In this document: one piece after another, positions 1-10,156 of the stretch
How the letters are laid out: the number at the start of each line of letters is the position of its first letter
Numbering within the stretch: position 1 is the stretch's first letter
From: Halalkalibacter alkalisediminis
Lineage (GTDB): Bacteria > Bacillota > Bacilli > Bacillales > Bacillaceae_D
DNA length: 64,000 bases
Assembly: GCF_028610705.1 (NCBI RefSeq)
Contig: NZ_JAQQWT010000013.1
Location: 39,273 to 103,272 of the forward strand
Direction: 5' to 3'
The notes under the pieces: generated by a model
What the model saw: the letters and a program-made list of their open reading frames with translations, nothing else
Told to the model about the DNA's origin: nothing
Databases searched by the model: none
Position numbers and translations under genes: made by a program

Positions 1-1
1 T

Positions 2-532
2 ATTTCCACATTTATATTAAGTGGTGTTACATGGGCAATTGGAATGGGGATCGTTTTCATTATTGTCTTTTTAGGGGTGTTCTTTGATACAATAGGGGTA
101 GCCGCTACTGCAGCTGATGAAAAGCCATTTCATGCAATGGCATCTGAGCGCTTGCACGGCGCAAAGCATGCGGTCTTAATTACAAGAAATGCAGATAAAT
201 TTGCTAACTTTTGTAACGATGTCATCGGTGATATTTCGGGGATTATTAGTGGTACTGCTTCTGCTTATGTGGTCTTACAGCTTTCGTTACAGCTTGGCTA
301 TAATGATACCTCCTATCAGCAATTTGCAATATCGATTCTTTTTACAAGTGTGGTTGCAGCCTTAACTGTAGGTGGAAAAGCAGTAGGAAAAACATTGGCG
401 ATTCACTATTCTACTCCGATCATCTATCAAGTTGGTAGATTATTATACATTTTAGAGGTAAGATTAAAGATAAAAGTGTTCTCAGCTACTAACGGGAAGA
501 CAAAGAAAAAAGACAAACTGACTCGAAAGTGA
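2..532 (+). CDS. Conserved integral membrane protein, 5' truncated by the window edge
   Basis: The reading frame is open from base 2 with no stop before the first ATG at 44, so the gene starts upstream of the window; the residues before that ATG are hydrophobic and look like part of the protein. Two or three membrane segments are visible (around the start, and in the stretches near residues 65-80 and 90-115 of the visible part), with a basic, lysine-rich C-terminus. A charged middle part contains the string FCNDVIGDI. It ends 10 bases before dxs, so it is probably co-transcribed with it. I recall similar membrane proteins beside dxs in other Firmicutes but cannot assign a function; a relationship to DUF21/CNNM-type membrane domains is only a guess. 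Confidence 0.7.
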   Translation: MSTFILSGVTWAIGMGIVFIIVFLGVFFDTIGVAATAADEKPFHAMASERLHGAKHAVLITRNADKFANFCNDVIGDISGIISGTASAYVVLQLSLQLGYNDTSYQQFAISILFTSVVAALTVGGKAVGKTLAIHYSTPIIYQVGRLLYILEVRLKIKVFSATNGKTKKKDKLTRK

Positions 533-542
533 GGGTTCCTTT

Positions 543-2432
543 ATGAAACTAGAGGAATTTAAAGACCCAAGCGAACTTAACGATTATTCAAAGAAACAAT
601 TAGAGGAACTAGCAGAAGACATTCGTCACTTTTTAATTGAGAAATTATCAGTAACGGGTGGGCACCTAGGACCTAATTTAGGTGTGGTTGAGCTTACACT
701 CGCCTTACATCATTTATTTGATAGTCCTAAAGATAAGTTCATTTGGGACGTAGGGCACCAAGCGTATGTACACAAAATACTTACCGGTCGTGCCGATCAA
801 TTTGATAATTTACGACAGTACAAGGGTCTATGTGGTTTTCCAAAGCGAAACGAAAGTGAGCATGATGTTTGGGAAACGGGACATAGTTCTACCTCTCTTT
901 CTGCTGCGATGGGAATGGCTACAGCTCGTGACATTAAAGGTACGGATGAAAGTGTAGTCGCTATTATTGGGGACGGCGCACTAACAGGTGGGATGGCTCT
1001 TGAGGCATTAAACCATATTGGTCATGAGCAGACCGACTTAATTGTCATTTTAAATGACAACGAAATGTCTATCGCACCAAACGTTGGCGCGCTTCATAAC
1101 GTGCTAGCACGTTTGCGTACTGCTGGTAAGTATCATAAAGCAAAAGAAGAACTTGAGCAGCTAATTAAAAAAATACCTGCATTAGGTGGGAAGATTGCTT
1201 CTACTGCTGAACGTGTAAAAGATAGTTTAAAATATCTACTTGTTTCAGGTATCTTTTTCGAAGAACTGGGCTTTACTTATTTAGGTCCAGTTGATGGACA
1301 TGACCTTGATGACTTAGCAGAAAATTTAAAGTATGCGAAGAAAACGAAAGGTCCAGTACTTGTCCATGTCTTAACGAAAAAAGGCAAGGGGTATGAACCG
1401 GCAGAAAATGATGCTAAAGGAACTTGGCACGGGCTTGGGCCATATAAGATAGAGTCTGGTGAAGTTGTTAAAAAACCAGGACCACCAAGTTATAGTGGTG
1501 TTTTTGCGGAAACGCTAAAGAAGATTGCTCGTGAAGACAAGCGTATTGTGGCTCTAACTGCTGCTATGCCTGGTGGAACAAAGCTTGATTTATTTGCCAA
1601 AGAATTTCCAAAGCGTATGTTTGATGTCGGGATTGCTGAACAGCATGCGACGACAATGGCCGGGGGGTTAGCAACGCAAGGAATGAAGCCAGTCTTTGCC
1701 GTGTACTCAACCTTCTTACAGCGTGGATACGATCAAGTCGTTCATGATATTTGTAGACAAAACTTAAATGTTGTCTTTGCGATTGACCGTGCTGGACTTG
1801 TTGGAGCAGATGGAGAAACGCATCAAGGTGTGTTTGATATTGCTTTCTTACGCCATCTTCCTAATATGAAAATATTAATGCCAAAAGATGAAAATGAGCT
1901 GCAACATATGATTTACACAGCGTGTAAATATGATGGTGGTCCGATTGCGGTTCGTTACCCACGTGGCAATGGATATGGAATTAAAATGGATGATGAGTTG
2001 AAGCAACTTCCGATTGGGAAGTGGGAAACATTAAAGGATGGAAAAGACGCCTGTATCTTAACTTTTGGAACGATGATTCCAGTAGCAGAAGAAGCGATGA
2101 TTCAATTGGAAAAGCAAGGGATCTCAGTTAAGCTAATTAATGCAAACTCTGCTAAACCATTAGATGAAGAACTTTTACATCAGCTTGCAAAATTAAATGT
2201 TCCTGTTTTAACGTTGGAAGAAGCTGCTTTACAAGCAGGTTTTGGAAGTGCTGTACTTGAGTTTTTCCACGATAACGGCTATCACAATGTAGAAGTGAAA
2301 CGTATGGGAATCCCTGATGAATTTATCGAACATGGGAGTGTCTCAGAATTGCTCGAAGAAATTGGGCTGACTTCGGCCAATGTGCTGGATCAGGTTATTA
2401 CGCTATTACCAAAGAAAAGGCAAAGGGCGTAA
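543..2432 (+). CDS. dxs: 1-deoxy-D-xylulose-5-phosphate synthase
   Basis: Cytoplasmic thiamine-diphosphate enzyme that condenses pyruvate with glyceraldehyde 3-phosphate, the first step of the MEP isoprenoid pathway. The 629-residue length is normal. The ThDP/Mg motif GDGALTGG...NDNEMSI lies near residues 143-175, the transketolase-like central domain carries the DVGIAEQHA segment with the catalytic Glu, and a transketolase C-terminal domain follows. ATG at 543 is preceded by GAGGG. It begins 10 bases after the membrane-protein gene and ends 5 bases before tlyA, so these form one operon. Same neighbourhood as in B. subtilis. Confidence 0.97.
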   Translation: MKLEEFKDPSELNDYSKKQLEELAEDIRHFLIEKLSVTGGHLGPNLGVVELTLALHHLFDSPKDKFIWDVGHQAYVHKILTGRADQFDNLRQYKGLCGFPKRNESEHDVWETGHSSTSLSAAMGMATARDIKGTDESVVAIIGDGALTGGMALEALNHIGHEQTDLIVILNDNEMSIAPNVGALHNVLARLRTAGKYHKAKEELEQLIKKIPALGGKIASTAERVKDSLKYLLVSGIFFEELGFTYLGPVDGHDLDDLAENLKYAKKTKGPVLVHVLTKKGKGYEPAENDAKGTWHGLGPYKIESGEVVKKPGPPSYSGVFAETLKKIAREDKRIVALTAAMPGGTKLDLFAKEFPKRMFDVGIAEQHATTMAGGLATQGMKPVFAVYSTFLQRGYDQVVHDICRQNLNVVFAIDRAGLVGADGETHQGVFDIAFLRHLPNMKILMPKDENELQHMIYTACKYDGGPIAVRYPRGNGYGIKMDDELKQLPIGKWETLKDGKDACILTFGTMIPVAEEAMIQLEKQGISVKLINANSAKPLDEELLHQLAKLNVPVLTLEEAALQAGFGSAVLEFFHDNGYHNVEVKRMGIPDEFIEHGSVSELLEEIGLTSANVLDQVITLLPKKRQRA

Positions 2433-2437
2433 CAGAC

Positions 2438-3274
2438 GTGACAAAGAAAGAACGAATAGATGTCTTATTAGTTGAACGTGGACTGATTGAAACGAGGGAA
2501 AAAGCAAAAAGGTCGATTATGGCCGGGCTAGTCTTTTCTGGAACGGAAAGAGTGGATAGGCCTGGATTAAAGGTGGACACTGAGACTCCTTTGGAAGTCA
2601 AAGGAAATCCACTTCCGTATGTCAGTCGTGGTGGTTTGAAGTTAGAAAAAGCGATCGAAGAGTTTAATCTATCGCTAAAAGATAAAATTGTTTTAGATAT
2701 TGGGGCCTCTACAGGTGGATTTACGGATTGTTCGTTACAAAATGGTGCAAAAGCCGTTTATGCTCTGGATGTTGGCTATAATCAACTTGCTTGGAAGCTA
2801 CGTCAAGACGAACGAGTAACAGTCATGGAGCGTACGAACTTTCGATATGTGAAGCCTGAGGATTTAACGGAAGGGTTACCTCATTTTGCAACAATTGATG
2901 TTTCTTTTATATCTCTTAAATTAATTCTCCCTGTCTTGAGCACGTTGCTCGTGCAAAACAGTGATGTCGTTGCACTAATAAAGCCTCAGTTCGAAGCTGG
3001 AAGAGAACAAGTCGGGAAAAAAGGGATTGTCCGTGATAAAAAAGTCCATGAAGAAGTAGTGACGAGAATTACCGAATATGCCACTCAACAAGGATTTGAT
3101 GTTGCAGGACTGAGTTTTTCTCCGATAAAAGGTGGAGAAGGAAATATCGAATTTTTAATGCATTTGCATTTTACTGGTGAAAAAGAAATGGGAAGTCTTT
3201 CTGAGACGATATCTTCAAAAGATGTAGTGGAACAAGCGCATGAACAATTAAAAGTGAAGCAAGAAGACCAGTAA
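2438..3274 (+). CDS. tlyA: TlyA-family rRNA 2'-O-methyltransferase (YqxC-like)
   Basis: 278 residues with an N-terminal S4 RNA-binding domain (about residues 5-65, including RIDVLLVERGL and the PYVSRGGLKL segment) and a FtsJ/RrmJ-type SAM-dependent methyltransferase domain (VLDIGASTGGFTDC near residue 87). Family members methylate 2'-hydroxyls in 16S and 23S rRNA; some are also described as hemolysin-like. The start is a GTG 5 bases after the dxs stop, with no other good start nearby, indicating translational coupling with dxs. It is followed by a terminator shared with the convergent gene. Confidence 0.93.
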   Translation: MTKKERIDVLLVERGLIETREKAKRSIMAGLVFSGTERVDRPGLKVDTETPLEVKGNPLPYVSRGGLKLEKAIEEFNLSLKDKIVLDIGASTGGFTDCSLQNGAKAVYALDVGYNQLAWKLRQDERVTVMERTNFRYVKPEDLTEGLPHFATIDVSFISLKLILPVLSTLLVQNSDVVALIKPQFEAGREQVGKKGIVRDKKVHEEVVTRITEYATQQGFDVAGLSFSPIKGGEGNIEFLMHLHFTGEKEMGSLSETISSKDVVEQAHEQLKVKQEDQ

Positions 3275-3290
3275 GAATAAAAGAGGAACG

Positions 3291-3326
3291 AAAAAGGACT
3301 AAACGATTAGGTTTGGTCCTTTTTTG
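3291..3326. terminator. Bidirectional terminator between tlyA and the convergent DUF2339 gene
   Basis: AAAAAGGAC pairs with GTCCTTTTTT around a short loop, with A-rich and T-rich flanks on both sides, so it can end transcription arriving from either direction. Confidence 0.8.
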
Positions 3327-3332
3327 TACGAT

Positions 3333-4979
3333 TTAATTCTTCTTTTGGCCTTCTTCCATACGATCATGCGTTTCTTTTTTGTAGAAAAGGCGAGAAACAG
3401 CAAGACCGATGCCACCAAGCAATAAAAATAAAATGGCTCTTATCAAAATCGATACAGTTGGTAAATCAATGAAGACGACTTTGAGCAGGGTAAAGAAGAT
3501 CAGAAATATACCAAAGAGACGGAACAGTTTATCTCGGTTTATATGGCCGTAGATGACGTTAGCAGCTGCGTATAAGATCCAAGTGGTTGATAAGACCATG
3601 GATTCTACTTTTGCATCGTTTGTTATTAATAAAGAGAGTTGCGAAAAATAGAGAAGCCCTAAAAAAGCCATGACGGTTTTAACAACGGTGAATAAATCTT
3701 TTTTATGACGTAACGTCTGATTAAACTTGATTTGTAACAAGAAGCAAACCATCAAAATGGTCCATGCAAGTGTTTCAATAGACGGAAATTGCTCAATTGG
3801 AAACACAAGAATACTAAATGCTCCTAGGGCAAAGATGCTAAAACCTATCCACCTTTGCAACTTAGAATGGAAAAGAAAGCTTAAATAAACAACGAGCGAA
3901 CCTTCAATAACAAGAAAAATTCCAAGTGCGGATTGCTCAAAATGATCTATTAAAAACAGTAATAGAACGAGAGCGGTATTTGAGAGAAAGACAGAGCGCT
4001 TATCTAATTCCATTTTGATAAAAGCTACGATCAATATGTAGGATACTGTAACAACTAGTAACCAAAAGGAAGAAGTAAATGTTGCGAGAATCCAAAATGA
4101 CATTAATACTGAACTTGTTAATACGGTAAATGCAACTTGTTCTTTTAATGTTTGTCGATAGAGAAAGTAAAGTATAATCATCAAGTGCTGGACCAACGTT
4201 ACCAGTGCAAGTGTACGTATATCTTCGTTCCATTGGATCAAGGCAAAAATAAGAAAAGATAAGTGGAGCCCATACGTAACAACAAGGTAAAGAGACTTAA
4301 GCTTAGAAGATAAAGCCAACATCATAAAAACAATAAAAACAAGGAGTTCGTAAATAGAAAAAAATAAAATGTTGCCACTGTCTGATTGGAGTAAGAACGG
4401 AACTAAAAAGGCCCCAACACTGCTTACAATACCAATGGTTTGCGATTGAAATTTTCTTGTGAGAAGAAAGCCAAGTGTTACGATGATAATGTGTAAGCTA
4501 AACGCAATGGGTGTTGAGATTAGGTGATATAAAATATGAGCAGCGAAGGTCGTTAAAAAGAAAATAGCTACTGCGCCACCTAATAAGACTTGACTGAGAA
4601 CAAGATTTTGTTTTTGCCATTGTTTACGTCCAACAAAAAGAAGTAGGAAACCAGCTGCATAACCAGCAGCAATACGAACAAAATCATTAATCAAACCTAA
4701 TTCTGTACCTGCTTTAAACCCCCAGATAACTCCTAATAGTAAAACAAAAATAAAAACTCTTGGTAGCCAAACTTGACCTATTTTCTTTTCCCAGTCGATT
4801 GTACTTTTTGGTGGAGTACTTGTTTCTTGAGAATCAGGTCTAGTTAGCTTAGGGGAATGAATGAGCTTTTTCTCATCTTTTAAAATCATGACCTTTTTTT
4901 CTCTTTTTAGGGCTACGATTTCATTTTCTAGCGTCGTTACCCTAGCCTCTAACTTCTTTATCCGTTCATCCTCTGTCAT
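3333..4979 (-). CDS. DUF2339 polytopic membrane protein
   Basis: About 548 residues. A short N-terminal coiled-coil (ERIKKLEARVTTLENEI, then a lysine-rich stretch) is followed by a linker and about 14 hydrophobic membrane segments. The segment beginning KIGQVWLPRVF is characteristic of DUF2339, a family of predicted membrane proteins without an established function. I chose ATG at 4979 because the ribosome-binding-like GGTGTGA lies 8 bases before it; a GTG at 4991, four codons upstream, is the alternative but would sit on top of that site. The gene lies opposite to its neighbours, between tlyA and argR, where B. subtilis has none, so it is an insertion into the conserved order. Confidence 0.8.
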   Translation of the reverse strand: MTEDERIKKLEARVTTLENEIVALKREKKVMILKDEKKLIHSPKLTRPDSQETSTPPKSTIDWEKKIGQVWLPRVFIFVLLLGVIWGFKAGTELGLINDFVRIAAGYAAGFLLLFVGRKQWQKQNLVLSQVLLGGAVAIFFLTTFAAHILYHLISTPIAFSLHIIIVTLGFLLTRKFQSQTIGIVSSVGAFLVPFLLQSDSGNILFFSIYELLVFIVFMMLALSSKLKSLYLVVTYGLHLSFLIFALIQWNEDIRTLALVTLVQHLMIILYFLYRQTLKEQVAFTVLTSSVLMSFWILATFTSSFWLLVVTVSYILIVAFIKMELDKRSVFLSNTALVLLLFLIDHFEQSALGIFLVIEGSLVVYLSFLFHSKLQRWIGFSIFALGAFSILVFPIEQFPSIETLAWTILMVCFLLQIKFNQTLRHKKDLFTVVKTVMAFLGLLYFSQLSLLITNDAKVESMVLSTTWILYAAANVIYGHINRDKLFRLFGIFLIFFTLLKVVFIDLPTVSILIRAILFLLLGGIGLAVSRLFYKKETHDRMEEGQKKN

Positions 4980-5170
4980 GTTAAAAGTCACACCACTTCC
5001 ATTAAATGTTAAGTAGACTATTCGATCTATCTATCACCAAATCCTCTACTTGTTAAAGGACAAATTTTTTTCTTTACATTTTGTTAGGTTTTGTCGACTC
5101 TTTGGTTGTATTAAGACAAGAATCCGTAGATAATGGAGAGAAGAGATTGTGGAAAGATTGGGTGGGAAAA

Positions 5171-5620
5171 ATGAATAAAGGGCAAAGACATATTAAAATA
5201 AGAGAAATCATTGCGAATTTTGAAATTGAAACACAAGATGATTTAGTCGAGCAACTACGTCTAGCAGGGTATAATGTCACACAAGCAACAGTGTCTAGAG
5301 ATATTAAAGAACTTCATCTTGTAAAAGTTCCAATGCTTGATGGACGTTATAAATATAGTTTACCGGCAGACCAACGCTTCAATCCACTTCAGAAACTTAA
5401 GCGTTCTTTAATGGATAGTTTCGTTAGTATCGATCTTTCGGAAAACTTAATTGTGATGAAAACATTGCCGGGTAATGCGAATTCGATTGGAGCGTTAATT
5501 GATAATTTAGATTGGACCGAAATAATGGGAACGATCTGTGGTGATGATACGATTCTAATTATATGTAAAAATCGTGAAGAATGTCCTGCCATTACACAAA
5601 GGTTTTTAGATATGCTATAA
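5171..5620 (+). CDS. argR: Arginine repressor ArgR/AhrC
   Basis: 149 residues, the standard length. The N-terminal winged helix-turn-helix binds ARG boxes ([28 protein letters not shown]). The C-terminal hexamerisation and arginine-binding domain shows [11 protein letters not shown] and the GDDTILIIC segment. It represses arginine biosynthesis and activates catabolism when arginine is bound. ATG at 5171 preceded by GGTGGG gives the family's usual N-terminus [13 protein letters not shown]; the open frame reaches further upstream (from a TTG near 5081) but that extension has no family counterpart. recN follows after 12 bases. Confidence 0.95.
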   Translation: MNKGQRHIKIREIIANFEIETQDDLVEQLRLAGYNVTQATVSRDIKELHLVKVPMLDGRYKYSLPADQRFNPLQKLKRSLMDSFVSIDLSENLIVMKTLPGNANSIGALIDNLDWTEIMGTICGDDTILIICKNREECPAITQRFLDML

Positions 5621-5632
5621 GGATGTGACTGA

Positions 5633-7357
5633 ATGTTAATCGAATTATCAATTAGGCACTTTGCCATTATTGAAGAATTAACGGTCCAGTTTGAAAAAGG
5701 GTTAACCGTATTAACAGGAGAAACAGGTGCAGGTAAATCAATTATTATCGATGCCATTGGACTGTTGCTTGGCGGAAGAGGTTCATCTGAATTTGTTCGC
5801 TACGGGGAGAAACGAGCTGAAATTGAAGGTTTGTTTATCGTCGGAGATACTCATCCTGGTATAAAAAAGGCAATCGAATATGGAATAGATGTTCAGGACT
5901 CGATGTTCATCTTAAGGCGAAACATTACGTCTCAAGGAAAAACCATATGTAGAGTGAACGGAAAATTAGTTACGCTTGCGATATTGCGTGAGATAGGACA
6001 AGCCCTTGTCGACATTCATGGACAGCATGAGCACCAGACGTTGATGCATGCAGAACAACACATCTCCATGTTGGATGGATTTGCTCAAAACAAACTTTCA
6101 TCTGCTTTGATCGAATATCAAGGCCTTTTTAGGAGAGCACGCCAATTGCAAAAGCAGTTGCTAAGCTTAAGTAAAAATGAGCAGGAAATGGCTCAGAAAA
6201 TTGATTTATTTCAGTATCAATTACAAGAAATAGAGCAAGCTAATTTGCAGCCGAATGAAGATCATTTATTAAGTCAAGAACGGCATAAGCTCGCGCATAG
6301 TGAAAAATTATTCTCCCATCTACAAGACGGTTATTCAAGTTTATATGGTGAAGGAAGAGGACTTGACTTTCTTTCAACTACTGTTTCTCATTTGGAAGAA
6401 GCTACCACTATTGATGAAGAATTAAAAGACTTGTTCGAATCCGTAAGCAATAGCTACTACTTACTTGAAGAAGCAGCTTTTACACTTAGAGACCGAGTAG
6501 AGCAAATTGAGTTTGATCCAAGTCGTTTAGAGTTCATAGAAAGCAGGTTACATGATATCCAGCGCTTGAAACGAAAATATGGTTCGACTGTAGATGAGAT
6601 ATTGGAACATGCTGCTGTAGTTGAGGAAGAACTAGATTCGATCATTCATAAAGATGACCGCATTAGTAAGCTTCAAGAAGAAATAGATGGATTATGGAAA
6701 GATCTCTTAGTTGAAGCAAAAGGTCTAACAGAAATTAGAAAGCAGGCGGCAATCGAGCTTACTGATGCTATTCACAAACAGCTCCGTTCCTTATATATGG
6801 AAAAGACGACTTTTGATGTTCGAGTTCTTGAGAAATCAACAAGTAAATATTCACCAACCATTGACGGTAAGGTGATCCCTTTTAGTCATGATGGAATTGA
6901 TCTAATTGAATTTTACTTGTCAACCAATCCTGGCGAACCGATGAAGCCTCTCTCTAAGGTTGCTTCAGGGGGGGAGATCTCTAGAATTATGTTAGCGATC
7001 AAATCAATTTTTTCGAATCAGCAAGGGGTAACATCTGTTATTTTTGACGAGGTCGATACAGGTGTAAGTGGTCGTGTAGCCCAAGCAATAGCTGAAAAGA
7101 TTCATGGCATTTCACTTGGTTCTCAAGTACTGTGTATCACGCATTTGCCACAAGTAGCAGCTATGGCAGACTCTCACCTTTATATACAGAAGGCTGAAGA
7201 AAATAAGCGCGTGAAAACATCAGTGAAAATACTTACAACTGAGGAAAAAATTACGGAGATCGCTCGGATGATTTCAGGTGTAGAAATTACAGATTTGACA
7301 TTAGAGCATGCAAAAGAACTGTTGGAACTTGCCGAAAAACTTAAACAACCCGTTTAA
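5633..7357 (+). CDS. recN: DNA repair protein RecN
   Basis: SMC-like ATPase of double-strand-break repair. Walker A GETGAGKS at about residues 29-36, a long heptad-rich coiled-coil region in the middle, then the signature ASGGEISRIMLA and Walker B VIFDEVDTGVSG near the C-terminus. Length 574 residues matches the family. ATG follows the argR stop by 12 bases with GGATGTGA upstream. Confidence 0.96.
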   Translation: MLIELSIRHFAIIEELTVQFEKGLTVLTGETGAGKSIIIDAIGLLLGGRGSSEFVRYGEKRAEIEGLFIVGDTHPGIKKAIEYGIDVQDSMFILRRNITSQGKTICRVNGKLVTLAILREIGQALVDIHGQHEHQTLMHAEQHISMLDGFAQNKLSSALIEYQGLFRRARQLQKQLLSLSKNEQEMAQKIDLFQYQLQEIEQANLQPNEDHLLSQERHKLAHSEKLFSHLQDGYSSLYGEGRGLDFLSTTVSHLEEATTIDEELKDLFESVSNSYYLLEEAAFTLRDRVEQIEFDPSRLEFIESRLHDIQRLKRKYGSTVDEILEHAAVVEEELDSIIHKDDRISKLQEEIDGLWKDLLVEAKGLTEIRKQAAIELTDAIHKQLRSLYMEKTTFDVRVLEKSTSKYSPTIDGKVIPFSHDGIDLIEFYLSTNPGEPMKPLSKVASGGEISRIMLAIKSIFSNQQGVTSVIFDEVDTGVSGRVAQAIAEKIHGISLGSQVLCITHLPQVAAMADSHLYIQKAEENKRVKTSVKILTTEEKITEIARMISGVEITDLTLEHAKELLELAEKLKQPV

Positions 7358-7426
7358 TATAGCAAACCTAAAATAAAAAGCTACTTAAGAAGCTAAGACT
7401 AACCTTTAACTAATTTTAAAGAAACG

Positions 7427-7544
7427 GCAATGGCTCCACACGTTGCGCCTTTAAGTGAACCCCACTCATAACAGGCTTAAGATCAGGTGGTTGCACTCAT
7501 TGCTTAGAGCCCTGAAAAAGTTAAGCTTTTTTCAGGGCTCTCCA
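7427..7544 (+). repeat. Degenerate copy of a structured dispersed repeat, ending in a terminator hairpin
   Basis: This part of the 300-base recN–spoIVB gap resembles the core of the element at 24414–24585. Shared segments are GCAATGGCTCCACACGTTGC, CCCACTCATA then CAGGCTTAA, CTCATTGC and a final AGAG-CC-CTGAAAAAG hairpin ending CTCTCC. Here the right-end hairpin (AGAGCCCTGAAAAA / TTTTTTCAGGGCTCT, 7506–7542) is strong and probably serves as the recN terminator. The left terminal repeat seen in the other copy is not recognisable. Nothing else identifiable is present between recN and spoIVB. Confidence 0.6.
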
Positions 7545-7657
7545 AAAATAGGTTAGCTTTTTCTTTTTGTTCCAGTTATAAATGTTCCACCTGAAGGCAA
7601 CATTAGTAATACAGCCAATAATGGAGGTGTGGGCAAGGAGCTAGGGGAGTGAAGTGA

Positions 7658-8947
7658 GTGAGAGGCGATGCATGGAGAAAAACAATAGGTGTCCTTGTTC
7701 TGCTATTCGTAATTAGCTTGGGGTTTTCAAATGAAGTCCGTGAATGGGCAAGTATCCCAACAGCAATGACTGTGTTTGAAGGGGAATTAGCGCCAATAGT
7801 TGAGGCGACAGAATCACTAAGTGCAGTAACTGTTTCAACTAATACTGCGGCACAAGCTTTCCAACCTAGCGGAGCAAGTGAAAATGAAGTTATTGAAAAT
7901 GTGTCACTAGAAGTTGCTGGGTTTCCAGTGAAAAGTATTGATGTTAAGTCACTACCTATAACAGAAGTAATACCAGGTGGTCAGTCAATTGGAGTGAAGC
8001 TGAACACGGAGGGAGTTTTAGTCGTCGGTCATCATTTAGTCGATACGGACGAGGGTAGTTCTTCTCCGGGTGAAACTGCAGGGATTGAAATAGGTGATAT
8101 GATCCTGAAAATTGACGGTCACGAAATACAGCGCATGAGTCAGGTTGGTGAGTATGTTCAAGCCGCTGGTGACGAAGGGCGCCCGTTAAAAATGGAAATC
8201 AAACGTGATCATCAGACAATTGAAAAAGATTTAAAGCCGTTAAAAGCAAAAGGAGAACATTCATACCGAATGGGTCTTTATATTCGAGATTCAGCTGCTG
8301 GTGTCGGGACGTTAACCTTTTATGACCCAGAATCAAAAAAATACGGGGCATTGGGTCATGTTATTTCAGATGTTGATACACAAAAACCAATTGTTGTACA
8401 TGATGGTCAAATTATTCGTTCATCTGTCACATCCATTGAAAAGGGCAGTAATGGAGATCCAGGTGAAAAATTGGCTAGTTTATCTGAGAAACGCGAAGTT
8501 TTGGGTACAATTGAAAAGAATAGTTCCTTTGGAATCTTTGGAACACTTAAGGAAGCTAACTTAAAAAATGACATCCACGATAAAAAGATGCCAATTGCCT
8601 TATCTACACATGTTAAAGAAGGTCCTGCTAAAATCTTAACAGTAGTTGAAGGTGAACATGTAGAAGAGTATGATATTGAAATTGTCAGCTCTGTACCTCA
8701 AAAACAACCTGCAACAAAAGGAATGGTTATTAAAGTAACCGATCCTAAGTTGTTAGAGGCTACTGGTGGAATTGTCCAAGGCATGAGTGGAAGTCCAATT
8801 ATACAAGATGGGAAAATTATCGGAGCTGTTACGCATGTGTTTGTTAACGATCCAACTAGTGGATATGGTTGTCATATTAGCTGGATGTTAGAAGAAGCAG
8901 GAGTAACAGATCATTTCTCAAATAAACAGGAAGCCAAAGCGAGTTAA
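7658..8947 (+). CDS. spoIVB: SpoIVB serine peptidase (sporulation sigma-K checkpoint)
   Basis: Forespore-secreted S55-family protease that signals to SpoIVFA/SpoIVFB to trigger pro-sigma-K processing. 429 residues: N-terminal membrane anchor (about 9-25), PDZ domain (about 115-205) and the S55 protease domain. Visible catalytic residues are His234 in ALGHVISD and the Ser of GMSGSP (Ser379), matching B. subtilis His236 and Ser378. The start is GTG at 7658, preceded by AGGGGAG. It sits between recN and spo0A as in B. subtilis. Confidence 0.95.
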   Translation: MRGDAWRKTIGVLVLLFVISLGFSNEVREWASIPTAMTVFEGELAPIVEATESLSAVTVSTNTAAQAFQPSGASENEVIENVSLEVAGFPVKSIDVKSLPITEVIPGGQSIGVKLNTEGVLVVGHHLVDTDEGSSSPGETAGIEIGDMILKIDGHEIQRMSQVGEYVQAAGDEGRPLKMEIKRDHQTIEKDLKPLKAKGEHSYRMGLYIRDSAAGVGTLTFYDPESKKYGALGHVISDVDTQKPIVVHDGQIIRSSVTSIEKGSNGDPGEKLASLSEKREVLGTIEKNSSFGIFGTLKEANLKNDIHDKKMPIALSTHVKEGPAKILTVVEGEHVEEYDIEIVSSVPQKQPATKGMVIKVTDPKLLEATGGIVQGMSGSPIIQDGKIIGAVTHVFVNDPTSGYGCHISWMLEEAGVTDHFSNKQEAKAS

Positions 8948-8968
8948 TTCGTTTTGGCTTCTTTTCTT
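8930..8968 (+). terminator. Terminator of spoIVB
   Basis: AAGCCAAA pairs with TTTTGGCTT and is followed by CTTTTCTT; the hairpin overlaps the spoIVB stop codon. Confidence 0.75.
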
Positions 8969-9007
8969 CTGGATAATTTGTGGTATGATTAGAGGAGATA
9001 AAGAAAA

Positions 9008-9148
9008 TTCGACAAAACGATAGCTGGCTTTTTGTCAAAATGCGAATATGGTCGAAAAAACAAGTAAATTGAAGTAAACATTAGAAAAACTTTAAAAAAC
9101 AAATAAATTCCGAAAAATAAAAGGTATTTTAAGATCGTTGTCGAAAAA
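9008..9148 (+). promoter_or_regulatory. spo0A control region: Spo0A boxes and a candidate sigma-H promoter
   Basis: Two perfect Spo0A boxes (TGTCGAA) are present, at 9008–9014 on the minus strand and 9139–9145 on the plus strand, with near matches TGTCAAA (9033–9039) and GGTCGAA (9050–9056). A sigma-H-like promoter can be read as AAAGGTATT (9120–9128), 11 bases, GTCGAAAAA (9140–9148), one mismatch in each box; its -10 overlaps the second Spo0A box. In B. subtilis spo0A is likewise autoregulated from a sigma-H promoter. Confidence 0.6.
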
Positions 9149-9191
9149 GTAAAAGTATGACAGAAAAAGCGGGAACAGAGGAGGATTTTTT

Positions 9192-9992
9192 GTGCAAAAA
9201 GTTAACGTTTGTATTGCCGATGATAATCGTGAGTTAGTCAATCTGCTCAATGAATACATATCAGCTCAGAATGACATGCAAGTGGTAGGGACAGCTTATA
9301 ATGGGCAAGAATGCTTGGGATTAATCGAGGAAAAAGAACCAGGTGTACTGATTCTTGATATTATTATGCCTCATTTAGACGGGTTAGCTGTGTTAGAAAG
9401 AATTAATAAATCAGGTATGAAAAAGAAGCCTCATATTATTATGTTAACAGCGTTTGGCCAAGAAGATGTAACGAAAAAAGCTGTTAATCTAGGTGCTGCT
9501 TATTATGTACTGAAGCCATTTGATATGGAAGTCCTAATTTCAAATATCCGTGACATTAGTGGGCAAACGAGAAGTTTTCTACAATCTCCATCAACGCAAT
9601 CATTTATATCATCACCACAACAACCTAAAGATAGAGGGTTTAATTTAGACGCTAGTATTACGAGTATCATCCATGAAATTGGCGTTCCTGCTCATATTAA
9701 AGGATACATGTACTTAAGAGAAGCTATTACAATGGTGTACAATGATATTGAACTACTTGGATCAATCACGAAAGTGCTTTATCCAGATATTGCAAAGAAG
9801 TTCAACACAACTTCAAGTCGTGTCGAGCGTGCGATTAGACATGCTATTGAGGTAGCGTGGAGTCGTGGGAACATTGATTCAATCTCAAGTCTATTTGGCT
9901 ACACGGTAAGTCATTCTAAAGCCAAACCAACAAATAGTGAATTTATCGCCATGGTTGCCGATAAATTAAGAATTGAACATAAGGTTTCTTGA
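9192..9992 (+). CDS. spo0A: Sporulation master response regulator Spo0A
   Basis: Response regulator at the end of the phosphorelay. Receiver domain residues 1-120 with the acidic pair Asp10-Asp11, phospho-acceptor Asp56 (LILDIIMP) and conserved Lys in YVLKPFD. A variable linker with SP/QP residues comes next, then the DNA-binding effector domain (about 145-266) containing the [19 protein letters not shown] recognition region. Start GTG at 9192 with an exceptionally strong GAGGAGGA site; B. subtilis spo0A also starts with GTG. 266 residues, normal length. Confidence 0.98.
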   Translation: MQKVNVCIADDNRELVNLLNEYISAQNDMQVVGTAYNGQECLGLIEEKEPGVLILDIIMPHLDGLAVLERINKSGMKKKPHIIMLTAFGQEDVTKKAVNLGAAYYVLKPFDMEVLISNIRDISGQTRSFLQSPSTQSFISSPQQPKDRGFNLDASITSIIHEIGVPAHIKGYMYLREAITMVYNDIELLGSITKVLYPDIAKKFNTTSSRVERAIRHAIEVAWSRGNIDSISSLFGYTVSHSKAKPTNSEFIAMVADKLRIEHKVS

Positions 9993-10008
9993 AAAGACAA
10001 GACCTAAA

Positions 10009-10058
10009 AATTCAAATTCCATTTGGAGTTTGTTTTTTTTTTTTTTTTTTTTTTTTTT
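10009..10058 (+). terminator. spo0A terminator with a 26-T homopolymer
   Basis: CAAATTCC pairs with GGAGTTTG around a 4-base loop, followed by an uninterrupted run of 26 T (10033–10058). The hairpin plus T-tract is a classical intrinsic terminator, but the tract is far longer than needed. Confidence 0.8.
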
Positions 10059-10156
10059 GATTTGAGAGGTACCAATCTGCATCCATTAAAAATGTTCTAA
10101 TAAATTTGTGGAAATCTGCTTATATTATGAACAAACGGTGCAAAGAGGGTTTTCAT

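Noticed and set aside
5081..5170. A longer ArgR start
   Set aside because: The extension has no family counterpart, while ATG at 5171 has a ribosome-binding site and gives the standard 149 residues.
7358..7657. A riboswitch or T-box before spoIVB
   Set aside because: No T-box motif or known aptamer core was visible; the structure present is explained by the dispersed repeat and its terminator hairpin.
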